Positions 43,654 to 55,244 of a DNA stretch of 64,000 nt are shown here, piece by piece. The notes under the pieces are model-generated. The model made no database searches. It was not told the DNA's origin and saw nothing but the letters and a program-made list of their open reading frames with translations. Positions within the stretch are counted from its first letter, which is position 1. Each line of letters starts with the position of its first letter. Source of the stretch: Euclidia mi (Eukaryota > Arthropoda > Insecta > Lepidoptera > Erebidae); contig OX123190.2 of the NCBI GenBank assembly GCA_944739405.2, forward strand, positions 87,797,086-87,861,085. The letters are read 5' to 3'. The position numbers and the translations under genes are program-made.

Positions 43654-44248
43654 TGTCTAGAGTTGCTGTAGGCAGGCAGGAATTGTTGAAAATGCACAGT
43701 GGAAGTTGTAATACATGTGCCTGACTACGACAAGACAAGAATCCAGACACAATGCATTGCGTTGCACAGCGATGAATAGAAATCCAAATTACAACTAATA
43801 TTGATAAAATGTTTCAACTTACCTGATATCTTCACTGATGCTCTTGAGTGGACCTATAAGATTAACTCATAATTTTGGCCAAAATAACAAGAGAATCGTT
43901 ATAAATACCACAGGATCCAGTTCGGCGTAGTCCTACTCCTCGGGCACCAATCAGGATTCACCCACGTGTTTTACAATGTTCATTAAGATACTATTTTTAT
44001 CACAATTAAACCGGTGCCAGTTATTGAACAAGGAAGCGGCAATCAAAATGGGTTCCAAATACAATTATACAAGATCAAACGCGCTCATCAAAACGGAATC
44101 TTCCAGAGCTTTTTTCACTGACCGCGGGAAACGACGATGAACCAATGCAGTGTGTGACCATAGTCAAAATTTACAATAGACTAAACAAATGCTACTAAAT
44201 CGATATAATCGACTTGACTTATCATAAAAACTATTTCTATTTCAAACA
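43654..44248. mobile_element. Solo LTR, 595 bp, 5-bp TSD
   Basis: It starts TGTCTAGAG, ends TTTCAAACA and is flanked by GGACC at 43649-43653 and 44249-44253. It sits inside the FADD-box codons of the CR1J copy. A second member is at 60204-60789 with its own 5-bp TSD. TG/CA ends plus a 5-bp TSD and no internal region indicate a solo LTR, most likely BEL/Pao type, which is an inference from TSD length. The internal block reading GGTGCCCGAGGA with GAACTGGA.CCTG.GGTA on the minus strand is strongly conserved in both copies. Confidence 0.82.
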
Positions 44249-44253
44249 GGACC

Positions 44254-46300
44254 ATTTTATGTTTTGTACATTTGGGGAGATCATTTATGTAAATCAGGAA
44301 TAATAAAGGTCCCAGTACGCTTCTCTGCGGTACGCCATAATGTATAGTTCGCGGTTGGAATAAATATTTCGTTTCTAGTTTACTTTTAATGCAAATTCTA
44401 GATATTTCCGTGCATTGGACTCTATTACTTAGATATGATTCAAGTAATATAAGTGCGTTTCCCCTAATACCATAACCATATAGTTTGTCAAGTAGGACCT
44501 TGTGATTTACATAATCGAACGCTTTTGTCATATCTGTGTAAATGGCACAAACTGGCGTTTTTTTTATCTACGGACATAATGACATTGGACTTTATTGTTG
44601 TATTTATCTTTATTGTTGTAGTTCGAATTCCCTTTTGTTCTCTACAAAATAAATCATATTTATTAAAAGAATTGTATATGGAATTATATATTAGTTTTTC
44701 AAAAACTTTGGTAAATACTGGAATTTTTGCAATTGGCCTATAGTTTTTAATATCTTTTTTGTCGTTTTTCTTATAAACAGGCCTAACAATTACCTTTTTT
44801 AATCTAAATATAATGGGGTATACACCTTCAGTAACATTGAATATGTGGGATAGTGGTGTTGCTATCACTTCCTTAACGAATTTTATAACTTTCGTACATA
44901 CACCATCGTAACCCACTGTACTTGTGTTTAAGACTCGTTATTACTTTTAAAATGTCATCTTTTGTCATTGGTTGCATAAATAATTATTGCAAAGTCAAAT
45001 TATTAAAATTATTATTATTAGATTTTATGTCATGTTTAATATTATTTGTAATGTCATTAATAAAATAGTCATTGAATTCATTGGCAATTTCGTCCGGGTC
45101 TAGTATTAATAGATTATCTTTTCTTATAGTCATAATTTGTTCTTGAGGCAAGTTTTGTTTATATTTATTAATTATTTGCCAGGTCGCTTTAGATTTATTC
45201 TGAGCCGTGTTGATATAATGATTATTTTGTGCTTTCTGTGTTAATTTTATAATATTTTTGTTAATAGATGTATATTTTTTAAAAGCTAGTTTATTAACTA
45301 GGTTCGGTTTAACTCTGTTATTCCATAGTAACCTACGTTGTTTTTGACTACATATTTTTAAGCCACGTGATATCCATTCAATTTTTCTATTTGTGTGTAT
45401 AGTTACATACTTTTCCAGAAAACATAGTTTATATAATAAAATAAAATTATCTATGAAATTTTCGTAGGCTGTATTTGTTTTTGTTGCAGTGTAAACATCA
45501 TTGAAAGACAAACATTTTAAATGAGTTTTGAATTTGATGAGATTCTCTTTACTTATTTCTTGGTTTTTTATTTTCCAATATTTCAGTTTATAAGTTTTAT
45601 AAATAGGCACTATAAGTATTTGAGTTGTGTGATCAGAGAATAATTGTGCGCAAAATTATCGATGCATGTGTTGCTGGATAACCTGGTGGGTTCGTATTAT
45701 TGTAAGATCAGGTTATTTTTTAAAAGAAAACATTCGAATTCCAATGATAATCTGTTTCGTTTTAGTAAGTCTTTATTGAAATCACCACATGTTATAACTT
45801 TTTTATTTGATAGGCGATTTATTCTAATAAGCACATAGTCACATTTTTCATAGAATATTACATAATTATGTTTAGGAATTCTATATACGCAGATAACAAT
45901 TATTTGGTGACTTATTAATTCCACAGCACAGCACTCAAAGATACCCGTTACAGATTGTTTAGATACCTCCATAAGTTCCCGGAATTGTAAACCTTGTCTA
46001 ACGAAAATTCATGCTCCTCCACGCCCTACATCCCTCGAAAAAAGGGCATCCAGGCAAAAATTCGGAATGTGTATGAAATGTTCATGACCTTTTTTAAAAA
46101 AAATGCTCAGTTATACAGAGGACATCAATAGTAGTACCCTTATTGTGTAGTTCTTCGAGCTTTACGATTAATGTATCTGATTTATTCATCAAACCCGCTA
46201 TATTTTGATGTAGAATACTTAATTTATTATAGAAAAAACTGATAATTCTGTTGTGTGTCTGGTTTTGTTTCGGTGTTATCTTTAACTTGGGTAATGACAT
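44254..46300 (-). pseudogene. CR1J ORF2 endonuclease and RT (N-terminal part), broken
   Basis: On the minus strand the endonuclease starts at about 46230 (LHQNIAGLMNKS, LCITEHF). It then has CGDFNKDLL at about 45785, a linker with WISRGLKICSQKQRRLLW (45360), and RT blocks NYRPIAKIPVFTKVFEKLIY (44745) and TDMTKAFDYVNHK (about 44520). GVPQRSVLGPLLF follows at about 44330, where the usual Gln-Gly of PQGS has become Gln-Arg. The frame ends at KMVLF, just where the solo LTR is inserted. Frame breaks at about 46094, 45697, 44984 and 44531 show decay. Confidence 0.85.
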
Positions 46301-46683
46301 TTATATTCCCAGTATTTATTTCTAATAACTCAGTTTTTGAGGATACAGTTTTTTTGTCTGTCAATGTCGATTGGGTATAGACATCATTTTCATAATTTAA
46401 TTTATACATAGATTTTAAAATTTCTTTTAGTAGTCGTTGAGCTATGTGTAAGGGTCTATTGGACCATGGAGACGGATATTGGCTACCATGAGTTGTAAAA
46501 ATTAAACTGGGAGGGATTGTAGGGAGGGTAGAAGTTTGTACGGCACAAATTTACCTCTTGGAAGTAAGAACGCATGCGCTGATAATTGATTGCTGCGCAT
46601 GTGCTATCGCATATCTGTCAGTACTGTCACGACATACCTACATAATGTCATATTGTGCACGTTGATTAAATTTTTTGCATATC

Positions 46684-48191
46684 TATACTAATATAATAAA
46701 GCGGAAGAGTTTGTTTGTTTGTTTGAACGCGCTAATCTCAGGAACTACCGGTCGGATCTGAAAAAATATTTTTGTATACGATAGCCCAGTTATTTGGAAA
46801 CATAACACTTCGACCCTTTGGGGCCGGGCAAAAGGCTAAAAAGGCTAAAAGATAATGTCGGCTAATCTCAGGAACTAGCAGTCGGATTTAAAAAATTGTT
46901 ATTGCCTATGATAGCCCAATTATTCCGAAAGGCTGTAGGCTATATAAAATTACGCCACAACTTTTAGGGCCCAGACAAAAATAATAAAATGGTCAAACGA
47001 GAAGGGGGAGGGTTGAGTAAAAGGCAAAAAAATGCTAAATGAACAGGATAAAATCTGTATGGGTATCGTTTTCGAGATTTTCGGGACGCTGATTAATAAT
47101 ATGAAATTTATTTAGTGATCCAAGATGGCGGACTGGAAATCAAAGATGGCGGATAAGAAAATTTTAAAAATCAATATGGGTATCGCCTTCGATGTTTTAA
47201 GGGGTGGGGAATCGAAATATATCATTTATTTCGTACTCAAAGATGGCGGATGCGAAATCAAAGATGGCGGATGGGAAATCAAAGATTGCGGATGGGAAAA
47301 TTAAAAAAAATCAATATTGGTATCGTCTGCCATGTTAAAAGGGATGGGAAATCCAAACACAACATCTGTTTCGTGATTCAAGATGGTTGATGGGAAATCA
47401 AAGATGGCGGATAGGAAAAATTTTAAAAATCAATATGGGTATCGTCTCTGATGATTTAAGGGATGGAGAATCCAAATACAACATAAATATTTCGTGATCA
47501 AAGATGGCGGATAGGAAATCATAGATGGCGGAGGGGATTTTTTTAAAGTCGATATGGGTATCGTATCCGATATTTTAAGGAATGGAGAATTCAAAAACAC
47601 CATCTATTTCGTGATCACAGATAGCGGATGGGATTTCTTTTTAAATTAATATGGGTATTGTCTCAGGTGTTTAAAGGGATGTGGAATCCAATTACAACAT
47701 CTATTTCGTGATTCAAGATGGCGGATGGTAAATCAAAGATGGCGGATGGGCAAAATTTAAAAAATCAATATGGGTATCGTCTTTGATGATTTAAGGGATG
47801 GTGAATCCAAATACAACATCTATTTCGTGATCAAAGATGGCGGATAGGAAATCAAAGATGGCGGATGGGAAAATTAAAAAAAAAACAATATTGGTATCGT
47901 CTGCGATGTTAAAAGGGATGGGGAATCCAAATACAACATCTGTTTCGTGATTCAAGATGGTGGATGGTGGTTTTCTTTTTAAAGTCGATATGGGTATCGT
48001 CTCCGATATTTTAAGGAATGGGGAATTCAATATTATGTAAAAATCTATGTTTGTTTGTTCATCACTTATAGACTCTGAAATGATAAGAGATTAAGCGCTA
48101 AGTCAATGGTAACTTTGGAAAAGGGCCTTGGAAAAAGGGAATTAAATAAAACCTCTTAAAAAGGCGATACGGAGTTCGCCGGGTCAGCTAG
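46684..48191 (+). mobile_element. Non-autonomous Helitron, 1.5 kb
   Basis: It begins TCTATACTAATATAATAAAG after an A and ends GGGTCAGCTAG before a T, the TC...CTAG ends and A/T insertion site of Helitrons. The 5' part includes GTTTGTTTGTTTG, CGCGCTAATCTCAGGAACTA and GATAGCCCA, familiar from small lepidopteran Helitrons. A smaller relative lies at 58016-58274. The middle holds a minisatellite (47040-48030). No Rep/helicase is encoded. Confidence 0.8.
47040..48030. repeat. Minisatellite of about nine 90-140-bp units with AAGATGGCGG motifs
   Basis: The marker (A/T)GGGTATCG or TTGGTATCG recurs near 47058, 47178, 47317, 47437, 47558, 47650, 47771, 47892 and 47990. Between markers are one or two copies of AAGATGGCGGA, at least ten exact or near-exact in total, plus degenerate ones. 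The AAGATGGCGG core resembles the binding site of YY1 and its insect relative Pleiohomeotic; that is established knowledge of the motif, not a demonstrated binding. Confidence 0.88.
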
Positions 48192-48609
48192 TAAGACATA
48201 AAAATAGCGGTTTGCCAAAAGCATTACGCCTGATGAGCATTTTCTGATGAGAGATTAAAATTCGAAGATCTCGAACATCTGATGTGGAACGCTAAGAGCC
48301 CAGCTACACTATAACATATACATATTTGACATCTTAGCAAAAGTTGTTCAGTCTGATGGGCATTTTCTGTTGACTGATAAAATCGAAGATCTGAATCATC
48401 TGATGAGGAACTATAAGAGCCCATCTACACTAAACCATATACAGACTTGACGGCTTAGCAGTAGTTGTCCAGTATGACAAGGATTTTCTGTTGAGAGATC
48501 AATATTTATAAAAAATTTTTTGATCAATCAAAGACCCGAGGAAGGACATAGGAGAGTATTTATCGCGATAACCGACATCCACGCGGACGGTGCCGCGGGT
48601 GACAGCTAG
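48192..48609 (+). mobile_element. Second Helitron 3' part with ~120-bp tandem units
   Basis: Two full units and part of a third start TGATG(A/G)GCATTTTCTG near 48233 and 48355 and GACAAGGATTTTCTG near 48476, each with CTAAGAGCCCA or TATAAGAGCCCA. The segment ends CGGACGGTGCCGCGGG, TGACAGCTAG followed by T, a hairpin plus CTAG as in Helitron 3' ends. Its 5' end is not defined. The Helitron at 46684 may have inserted into it or next to it. Confidence 0.62.
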
Positions 48610-48610
48610 T

Positions 48611-49654
48611 ATCAAATATAATAAAATAAACTGGGACGCCATTGACAGAGAATGGTCCCTTAATGTCTCACTTTTCCGGCTAAAAGTCATCGAATTTTAT
48701 CCGTTTGAGAAGTTGTCACGTAGCATATGGCGCATATGTTGGACATGAGCAAAGGTACTGGTTTTATTAAATGTGTGGCTGGTCTGTTATCCATTCCACC
48801 GATTACTAAACAGAACAGAATCCCGGGCTGTGGGTTACAAACTAACAAAAGAGCCGACATTCATGGTTTCACAACTAATCTGTGTATTGTGATAAATTTT
48901 CATTGGAACAACTTTTTTTTACATAAAATTCGATTACTTAAATCAATACAATCAAGTTAACGTTTTATTTCAGTGACAATATTGTCACATGACTAAGCAA
49001 GTTTAGTCTCGTATTCTACTTATTTCCTTCACTCTTTTTACCCTGCCCGCCTCTTGACACCTTATGTCATTGAGAACCATCACATTTTATCTTGTATTAA
49101 TAACGAAGCACATTTGCTGCAATTGCCCGAATATGTTGCCATCGACCTTTACGTAAACCTGACACAGATAAACATAACAAAAAATATAAATCTTTAGGAA
49201 TCCAGGACCCAGCGACTTTTCTACGGGATGATTTTGTAGCTCACTTTATTCGGGTGTCAAGTTCTATGTACTCTTAGAACAAGAGCACATCTACCCTCCA
49301 TTACGGCGAAATACAATATCCCTGGTCCTTAACACAGAGGTAACATGCGAGATTGATTTTCCGCACTACGTCGGAGGAAAAACTGCTCAGTTTGAACAAT
49401 GTTAATGGACGTATATTTTTGGCAGAATTTTCTTCGCTATTTTTATCACTGGGATTTTCTGCGTAGACTATGTTAGGATGTATTTTAAAAGTTCAATTCC
49501 AACTAATCCAAGGACTGATCTTTAAATTTATTGTCGACGTTTTCACCTATATATAAATTTAGCTAAATATGTTTTTGAGCATCCATGTTAAGATTTCACC
49601 ACCAAAATAGTCACGTTAGCAGAGCCTCCTCTGCTGAGCAGGAGATACATATAT
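48611..49654. other. No gene recognised
   Basis: This is AT-rich DNA between the Helitron and repeat copy B. A small palindrome, CTCCTCTGCTGAGCAGGAG, lies at about 49625-49643. The plus-strand frame 48727-48960 has no recognised motif. Confidence 0.45.
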
Positions 49655-52600
49655 CTGTATTATGTAACATTCTTGCGTTACTAACTGACCTACAGACAAC
49701 ATACAGGCAAATTTAATGGGTGCAAGAAGATTTTTGGTATGTACGTGCCTTAGAGTTGCACTAAGAAGGGATTTCCTGAAATTTCCCCGGGATCGAGCAG
49801 AAACGCTTAAATAAAAATTTAATCAGCAGGCAGAGCTGCGGAAAACCTCTAGTTAGTCATATAAAATACTGTAAGAATTCATTGTGTAATAAAAGTGGAA
49901 AACATTGATGGTTCCACTTTACCGTGATACTTAGCCTCCTCTATTCACATCGAACATCACATTCAGTTTGTAAGTGAGCCGTTTTATCGGTTACTCCTTT
50001 GTATTCATAAAAAGTTGTCTTGAGCTTATCATAATATTGCGAAAGCTAAAAGGTAAAAAATACGTAATTTGTTTTTTAGGATAAAATCAGATAAGGCCCG
50101 GGCTGAGGTCCCGCACTGAAAGTAAGTGAATTGCACGCGTCGTACGTGACGCGAATACGAGACATGTCCAAACGTTGGATCATATAAGCCCTACTTTACT
50201 AGAATTAGATACAAACAACTTCAAGGGTCACTAAAGATGAAAGACATTAATGAATATCAGTTATGATGACCGATTGGCGCAGCGACTGCTACGCCGAAGG
50301 TCGCAGGTTTCCCGCTCAACTCAAACATTTGTGTTCAAGAACATGGTTGTTTGTCTTGGTCTGGGTGCTTCAATGTATAATATATGTATTTCCAAAAAAA
50401 GGATATATGTAAGTTTATCCATTATCTAGTGCCCATAACACAAGCTCTACTTAGCTTAGGATTAGATGGTGATGTATGTATGTGGTAGAAAAAAATACGT
50501 TTCTGTAGTTTAACTTTTATAAAACTTTCGTGTTCCGTAGGTTTACACCAGTAAATCACAAAACTAACCTTGTAGTTTGATAATATATGAATGGATATGA
50601 ATAAATTTAATGACGTTGTCTTGAATCTATTATTTAAAACAAGCTTATAATTCTGTAGGAACATATTAACAACATACGAATACGTAAATTTAATATATCT
50701 TCGTATGTGTGACGAATAAATAATTTTATCGCAGCTACCAAATGGTGTGTAAGACAAAGTAAAAGATATGAAATGAGGCAGTTGAGCAAGCAAAAGCAGT
50801 GAGGAAGCAGGCGGATCATGAAACTTTTGTTTCTCACAGCAGAGATAAACACCGAGTAGGTAAATACATTTACGTATATCGACAACGAGATATGACAACT
50901 TGTATCTTCTGCCAGGAATCGAACGAAGGGACATTTTATGATAATGGCGTGAATACTAGAAATTAATGTTTAGATAAATCATGAACCATCTGGTAGGATA
51001 TAATATGACGAATATATTAACTCGATAATTCTCGATAGCAAAATAAATATATCTGCTTAATGTACATAACTTATGTCTTATAACTAATTACCGGTTCTCA
51101 CTGTAAAAGGTAGCCTATTTTATTTTCCCGCTTCCCACTATCTTCACACACAAATTCATACTATAACATCGCTCTGTGCGACGTGAAAGAAGAATAGAAA
51201 TACACATTTTTATTTATAATATTACTATTGATCCAAGTCATAAATCATAATTAGGCAGTACTTTTCTATCCTTGCCAGGTTGCCTGTCACTGGATTGAAT
51301 CAAAGCATTTTCATTTAATCAAATAATGAGTCGTGTCTTATTTTATTTGATAAGTCATGTTCATCAATTTAAATCTTGTGAAAATTGGACCCTGTGTCCA
51401 ATTTACAAAAGATTAATTAATAATGATATTCTAAAGATTCAGGTTAGACTGAACAAATTATTAATATCCACATCACTTGTAAGTCCGTAATTGAGATCTT
51501 ATTTTCAGATTGTGATTAAAACAAAGGAAGCCAAATTTACAGAAGTCACCAGTAATTCTTATTCAGCTCGCCTGTTTTAATCTAGATACTTGAGAAGGAT
51601 TTCATGGTGGAGCACACAGCATTCATCTTAAGCTTTTAAATGCTCGCATAAATTTATATAAATAATTTTCAGCATTTAATTTTCCGCAAGTAAATATGGC
51701 AACAGCAAATCATGGATTATCATCATTTACGGTCATGATTTGAATGGAGCGGGACTCAAATATAGCATTTTTGGGGAAAGCAGGAAGCTTACTTGTTTAA
51801 AGGTGAAATTTATAAATTCATATATTCATTTATACGAATGTGTGGCCTGAGATCCTATAATTATCTCCTTCTTTTGTCAATTACCTACATATGTTTACTA
51901 TAGGGAGATCAAATTGTCAAACATTCCCAAATTAATTATTCATGAGGCGTTGCGTATTTTAAGCTGCTGAGGCATTTACCATACCGTATATATTTTGGTA
52001 ACATAATATTCCCGCTTTCATAATAACCGACTATTCAACTTGCTAATTTGCGTATTGATCACAGTCTATTCCTTTGATATTGAATGATTAGATAAGGGTG
52101 ATTGTAGGCATATCGTGCAAACCACGGCGCGGCGTATGCGTTGTGAAAAGTTTAGCGTTGGAAGCATAAACTTAATAAAGGCTGATGTTGTTTCAAAATG
52201 AAGGAGAATCAAAGTTAAAACTTTATATCAAGATAATTATGTATATCGGAACCATCATTAGTATGGGACGTCAATTGACTACGAAACGGAAGTGCGAAGA
52301 AGGCGCGCTTCGACAGAGTTTGGTGTGACGTTCGCTACAGTTGAAGAGGGGGGATGACGGTTGACGTTCAACGGAGCAACGACAACTATCACTTCTCTTG
52401 GAGACTCCGGGCGCACAACAAGTACCTAGAAACTGTCACTCGTTTCGTGTTCAGTAATACAAAATAGTTAGTCAGTTTTGTTAAATTTGATTTGGTGTGA
52501 ACTTATAACAAACTGTGATGTGAAGTGTTGATACCGGCCAAGAATCAAGCAACCCGACGACATGTATATGACGCACGGCAAAAATTACTCAATTGGTTAG

Positions 52601-52890
52601 CAAGTACGGCCTTGTCAGGCAGATCACCGCGTATACAGTGTCATGGACAAGTTCAAACTGTGTTCACGCGTCTTTCTGTGCGATGCGATGAAATTACCGC
52701 ACCGATATACAACCGTGTACAAGAGTTCTAATATTATACTGTAATCAACACGCCTCAGACATACGCTCATCAAATTCAATCATATTCTAATTAAGACGGA
52801 ATTTAATTACACAGCGGCAGACATCTTAACGTCGCAAGATGTTTAAATATCTACAAAAAGGGTGAGGAAACCGATGATTGAGTTATTTTA
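49655..52890. repeat. Diverged direct repeat, copy B
   Basis: This is the partner of 34252-36880, with the same anchors in the same order. It has insertions absent from copy A: the S4 SINE at 50268-50491 and about 260 bp at 52270-52530, whose GC-rich, promoter-like sequence (GACGGTTGACGTTCAACGG) has no match in A. The open frame after it (52525-52731) is not conserved in A and lacks an ATG start. Confidence 0.85.
50268..50491 (+). mobile_element. S4 SINE in copy B
   Basis: It begins GATGACCGATTGGCGCAGCG (A box) with a B-box-like GGTTTCCCGCTC that has drifted from the family. The body has GTCTTGGTCTGGGTG and CATTATCTAGTGCCC and ends ATGTATGTGGTAGAA. The empty site is visible in copy A at about 34885, where AATGAATACG continues directly to TATCTGTAGTTT. 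Confidence 0.85.
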
Positions 52891-53189
52891 CTCTTGTGGT
52901 TTATCTATTAGATTTTGTATATTTACTTGTTCGGTTCACTTGTTCAATTTATAGAAAAACTCATACTGGGGAACTAAAAATATACATATTAGTTGCTATT
53001 TAACTTCTGTGAATGACAATAGTATAGAATATATTATTTTAAGGATTAGAAAACACTGTAGCAGCTGTACCTGTAAACATAAGAATCACTTCAACATTTA
53101 TCATATTCTAATAATGATAAAAGGGTAAACCGCATATTGCTCAATATTTAAAATAACTATCATCTTATAATTATCTAAGCATAAGTATG

Positions 53190-53670
53190 CACTGCAGTCT
53201 GTACAGATGACTTGCAAAGATAAACCTTTAATAATTACATTCGTCGCATTCAGCATATAACTTGGCCTACGCTCCTCAACTGAATACATTAAGCAAAATC
53301 CGTCTGGTTCAAAAAAGTCCCCTCCATTCAAACGTGAGCTAAGCTAAAGACAGAGTTAAATTGATTGCAATCTCCTATGGCCCCTAGATGACAAACAAAT
53401 AATAAAGTGAGTTAGTTCAAAGCGAAAGTTATACGAAACTAACTGGCCCATTTAATACGTCGGATTTAAGTTTATAAAGTTTTGGCTCAACGAGACAACT
53501 TCATCGACACTCGCGTCCGATACTTTACAGTTTGTTTCTTCATATTCACTGGATTAGTCAGGATAATTCAACATTTATGGAGTATCAACCCTACTGAAAC
53601 GAAAGAGGAAGTAGTTAATGAATATGTGTCATCATCATTTTGTCCTAGAAGCGTCCACTGCTATACATAT
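53190..53670. repeat. Diverged direct repeat, distal part of copy B
   Basis: It matches 39630-40290 but lacks the 150-bp MITE. The minus-strand frames of both copies share FFEPDGFCL-like and SVEERR residues. That agreement follows from DNA similarity and a shared frame; no protein family is recognised. Confidence 0.8.
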
Positions 53671-55232
53671 GTATTTTATGTATTTTTGTGCAACTCTATA
53701 CTTTTATCTATTTAGTCTCTGCTGTTGAGCATGTGCGTCTCCGCGCTATGAGAAGTGTCAACCTTCCCATAGTAAGAGAAGGCTCGTGCCGTCGTGACCA
53801 CCACGTTGGGCAACTGCTGGTTGGAAGAACATTATGGAGAACTCTCAGACATACAGCTTTCCTCACAATGTTTTACTTCGCCGTTTGGCAAACGAATTAA
53901 CTATTTAATAGGCAGTCAGAAGAATGTGAGAAAAATGTAAGAGGACGCACCTTTTGTGTACTTTCGTACTAAAGTCGCAGACAGGGACACGTATTTCACG
54001 ATTGGCGTGTTTTGTGCCGCACATGGATCAACCACAATATTACGAATAAATCAGTGCCATCCGCGACCTCAAGGGTATACGTCAACATTAATGTTTGTTT
54101 CACTCAGTTTTATGGCGCAGCTGACTCCGCGAATCATATTTTTGTGATGGAGCACAATAATTTTACCTTATTCGATTAGGTAAAATCGTTACAACTTTTA
54201 GCTAATCGAATTAGATTGCAAACAAATTAAAATGAAATTAGAATACTCTAACATATTGGTATACGAATATGTTATAGTATAATAATATTTAACATAACAG
54301 CGTTTTTTTAATACGATAGATGAATGTGAATATATTAATATTTCGGCTATCCACGCGGAAATACTAATGCATCACACCTTCGCTAATGTAAAGAAACATT
54401 ACAAGATAATTAGTCTAAATAGAAACATGTTCTACTTGGAACCAGCTCCCAACATTTCTCACTCAAAATATTTTAAGATCTTTAATTAGGCTAATCTGCT
54501 TTATTAGAATAATTCCTGCGTAAAGCTTAATGTAAAGCACGCAATTAAATGAAGTACTTGAAAACTTATAAAACATAAAATATATATTTTATTTCTTTCT
54601 ACAATAAGCTGATATGTCACGCAGAAAATCTGACTGAAAGTGCCTAATTTTACCGGGTAAATTCGTTAGAATCTTCTCTTTGACACTTGTACCCTGTAGT
54701 TGAGTTGTAGGTATTGAGACCCTCATAAAGGAGACCGACCACAATGTATGGGACTTTGGCCTGGGCGTGAACAATTTACAATTGGAATTACAATATTAAT
54801 TTTCAATAGCGTAAACTAAGTAGAAAACATTATGCTTTGAAGTTTAGTAGCAAGTCAGTTGAATAATGAAATGAAACACATTGTAAACAATGATAGATGT
54901 GAGTAAGTTGTTGAAATGCCGAATACATACCACTTGCGGTGCAATCCATTGAAGAATTCACTTGTCGTACATGTCACTACTTGTCGTACTTCCACGAGAT
55001 TGAGAATATGCCTTCTCCACTGTGTAATATTGGTACCACAATTGATGTAATGCATTCATGTTCAAGCACAAGTCATCGTTCGAAGCGGGTACTGGGACGC
55101 AAAGCTAGCTAATGACGGTATCTAACACTTAACAGAATTGACAAGTTAGTCAAGTGTTGCTGGAGTATGAAAATAAATACCCAACATACTTTACCATTTT
55201 GATATTATTAAAAATAATATCATTATTTTACG
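53671..55232. other. No gene recognised
   Basis: This is AT-rich sequence. Around 53760-53870 there is a short block, AGAAGGCTCGTGCC with GAACATTATGGAGAACTCTC, that resembles a scrambled S3 SINE body in reverse. Nothing else was recognised. Confidence 0.4.
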
Positions 55233-55244
55233 TTAATTATGATT

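Larger units (their letters stand above)
40395..46500 (-). mobile_element. CR1J LINE, minus-strand copy, split by RTE-C and a solo LTR
   Basis: The pieces, in minus-strand order, are: ORF1 end and ORF2 to 44249; a short FADD-box piece at 43653-43631; then the RT C-terminus and 3' UTR at 41390-40395. The 3' UTR matches the plus-strand copy at ACAAAACATAG and CCTATGTTTAAC, and its tail is a GATTCTGACTC-type simple sequence. About 30 residues between the FADD box and the thumb are missing, so the RTE-C insertion came with a deletion. Confidence 0.86.

Noticed and set aside
43654..44248. First read as part of the 34/49-kb segmental duplication, or as a host first exon
   Set aside because: Each copy has TG/CA ends and its own 5-bp TSD, and this one interrupts LINE codons, so it is a solo LTR.
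52525..52731. 68-codon frame in copy B
   Set aside because: It starts with TTG, is not preserved in copy A, and has no motif. Local DNA similarity alone explains it.
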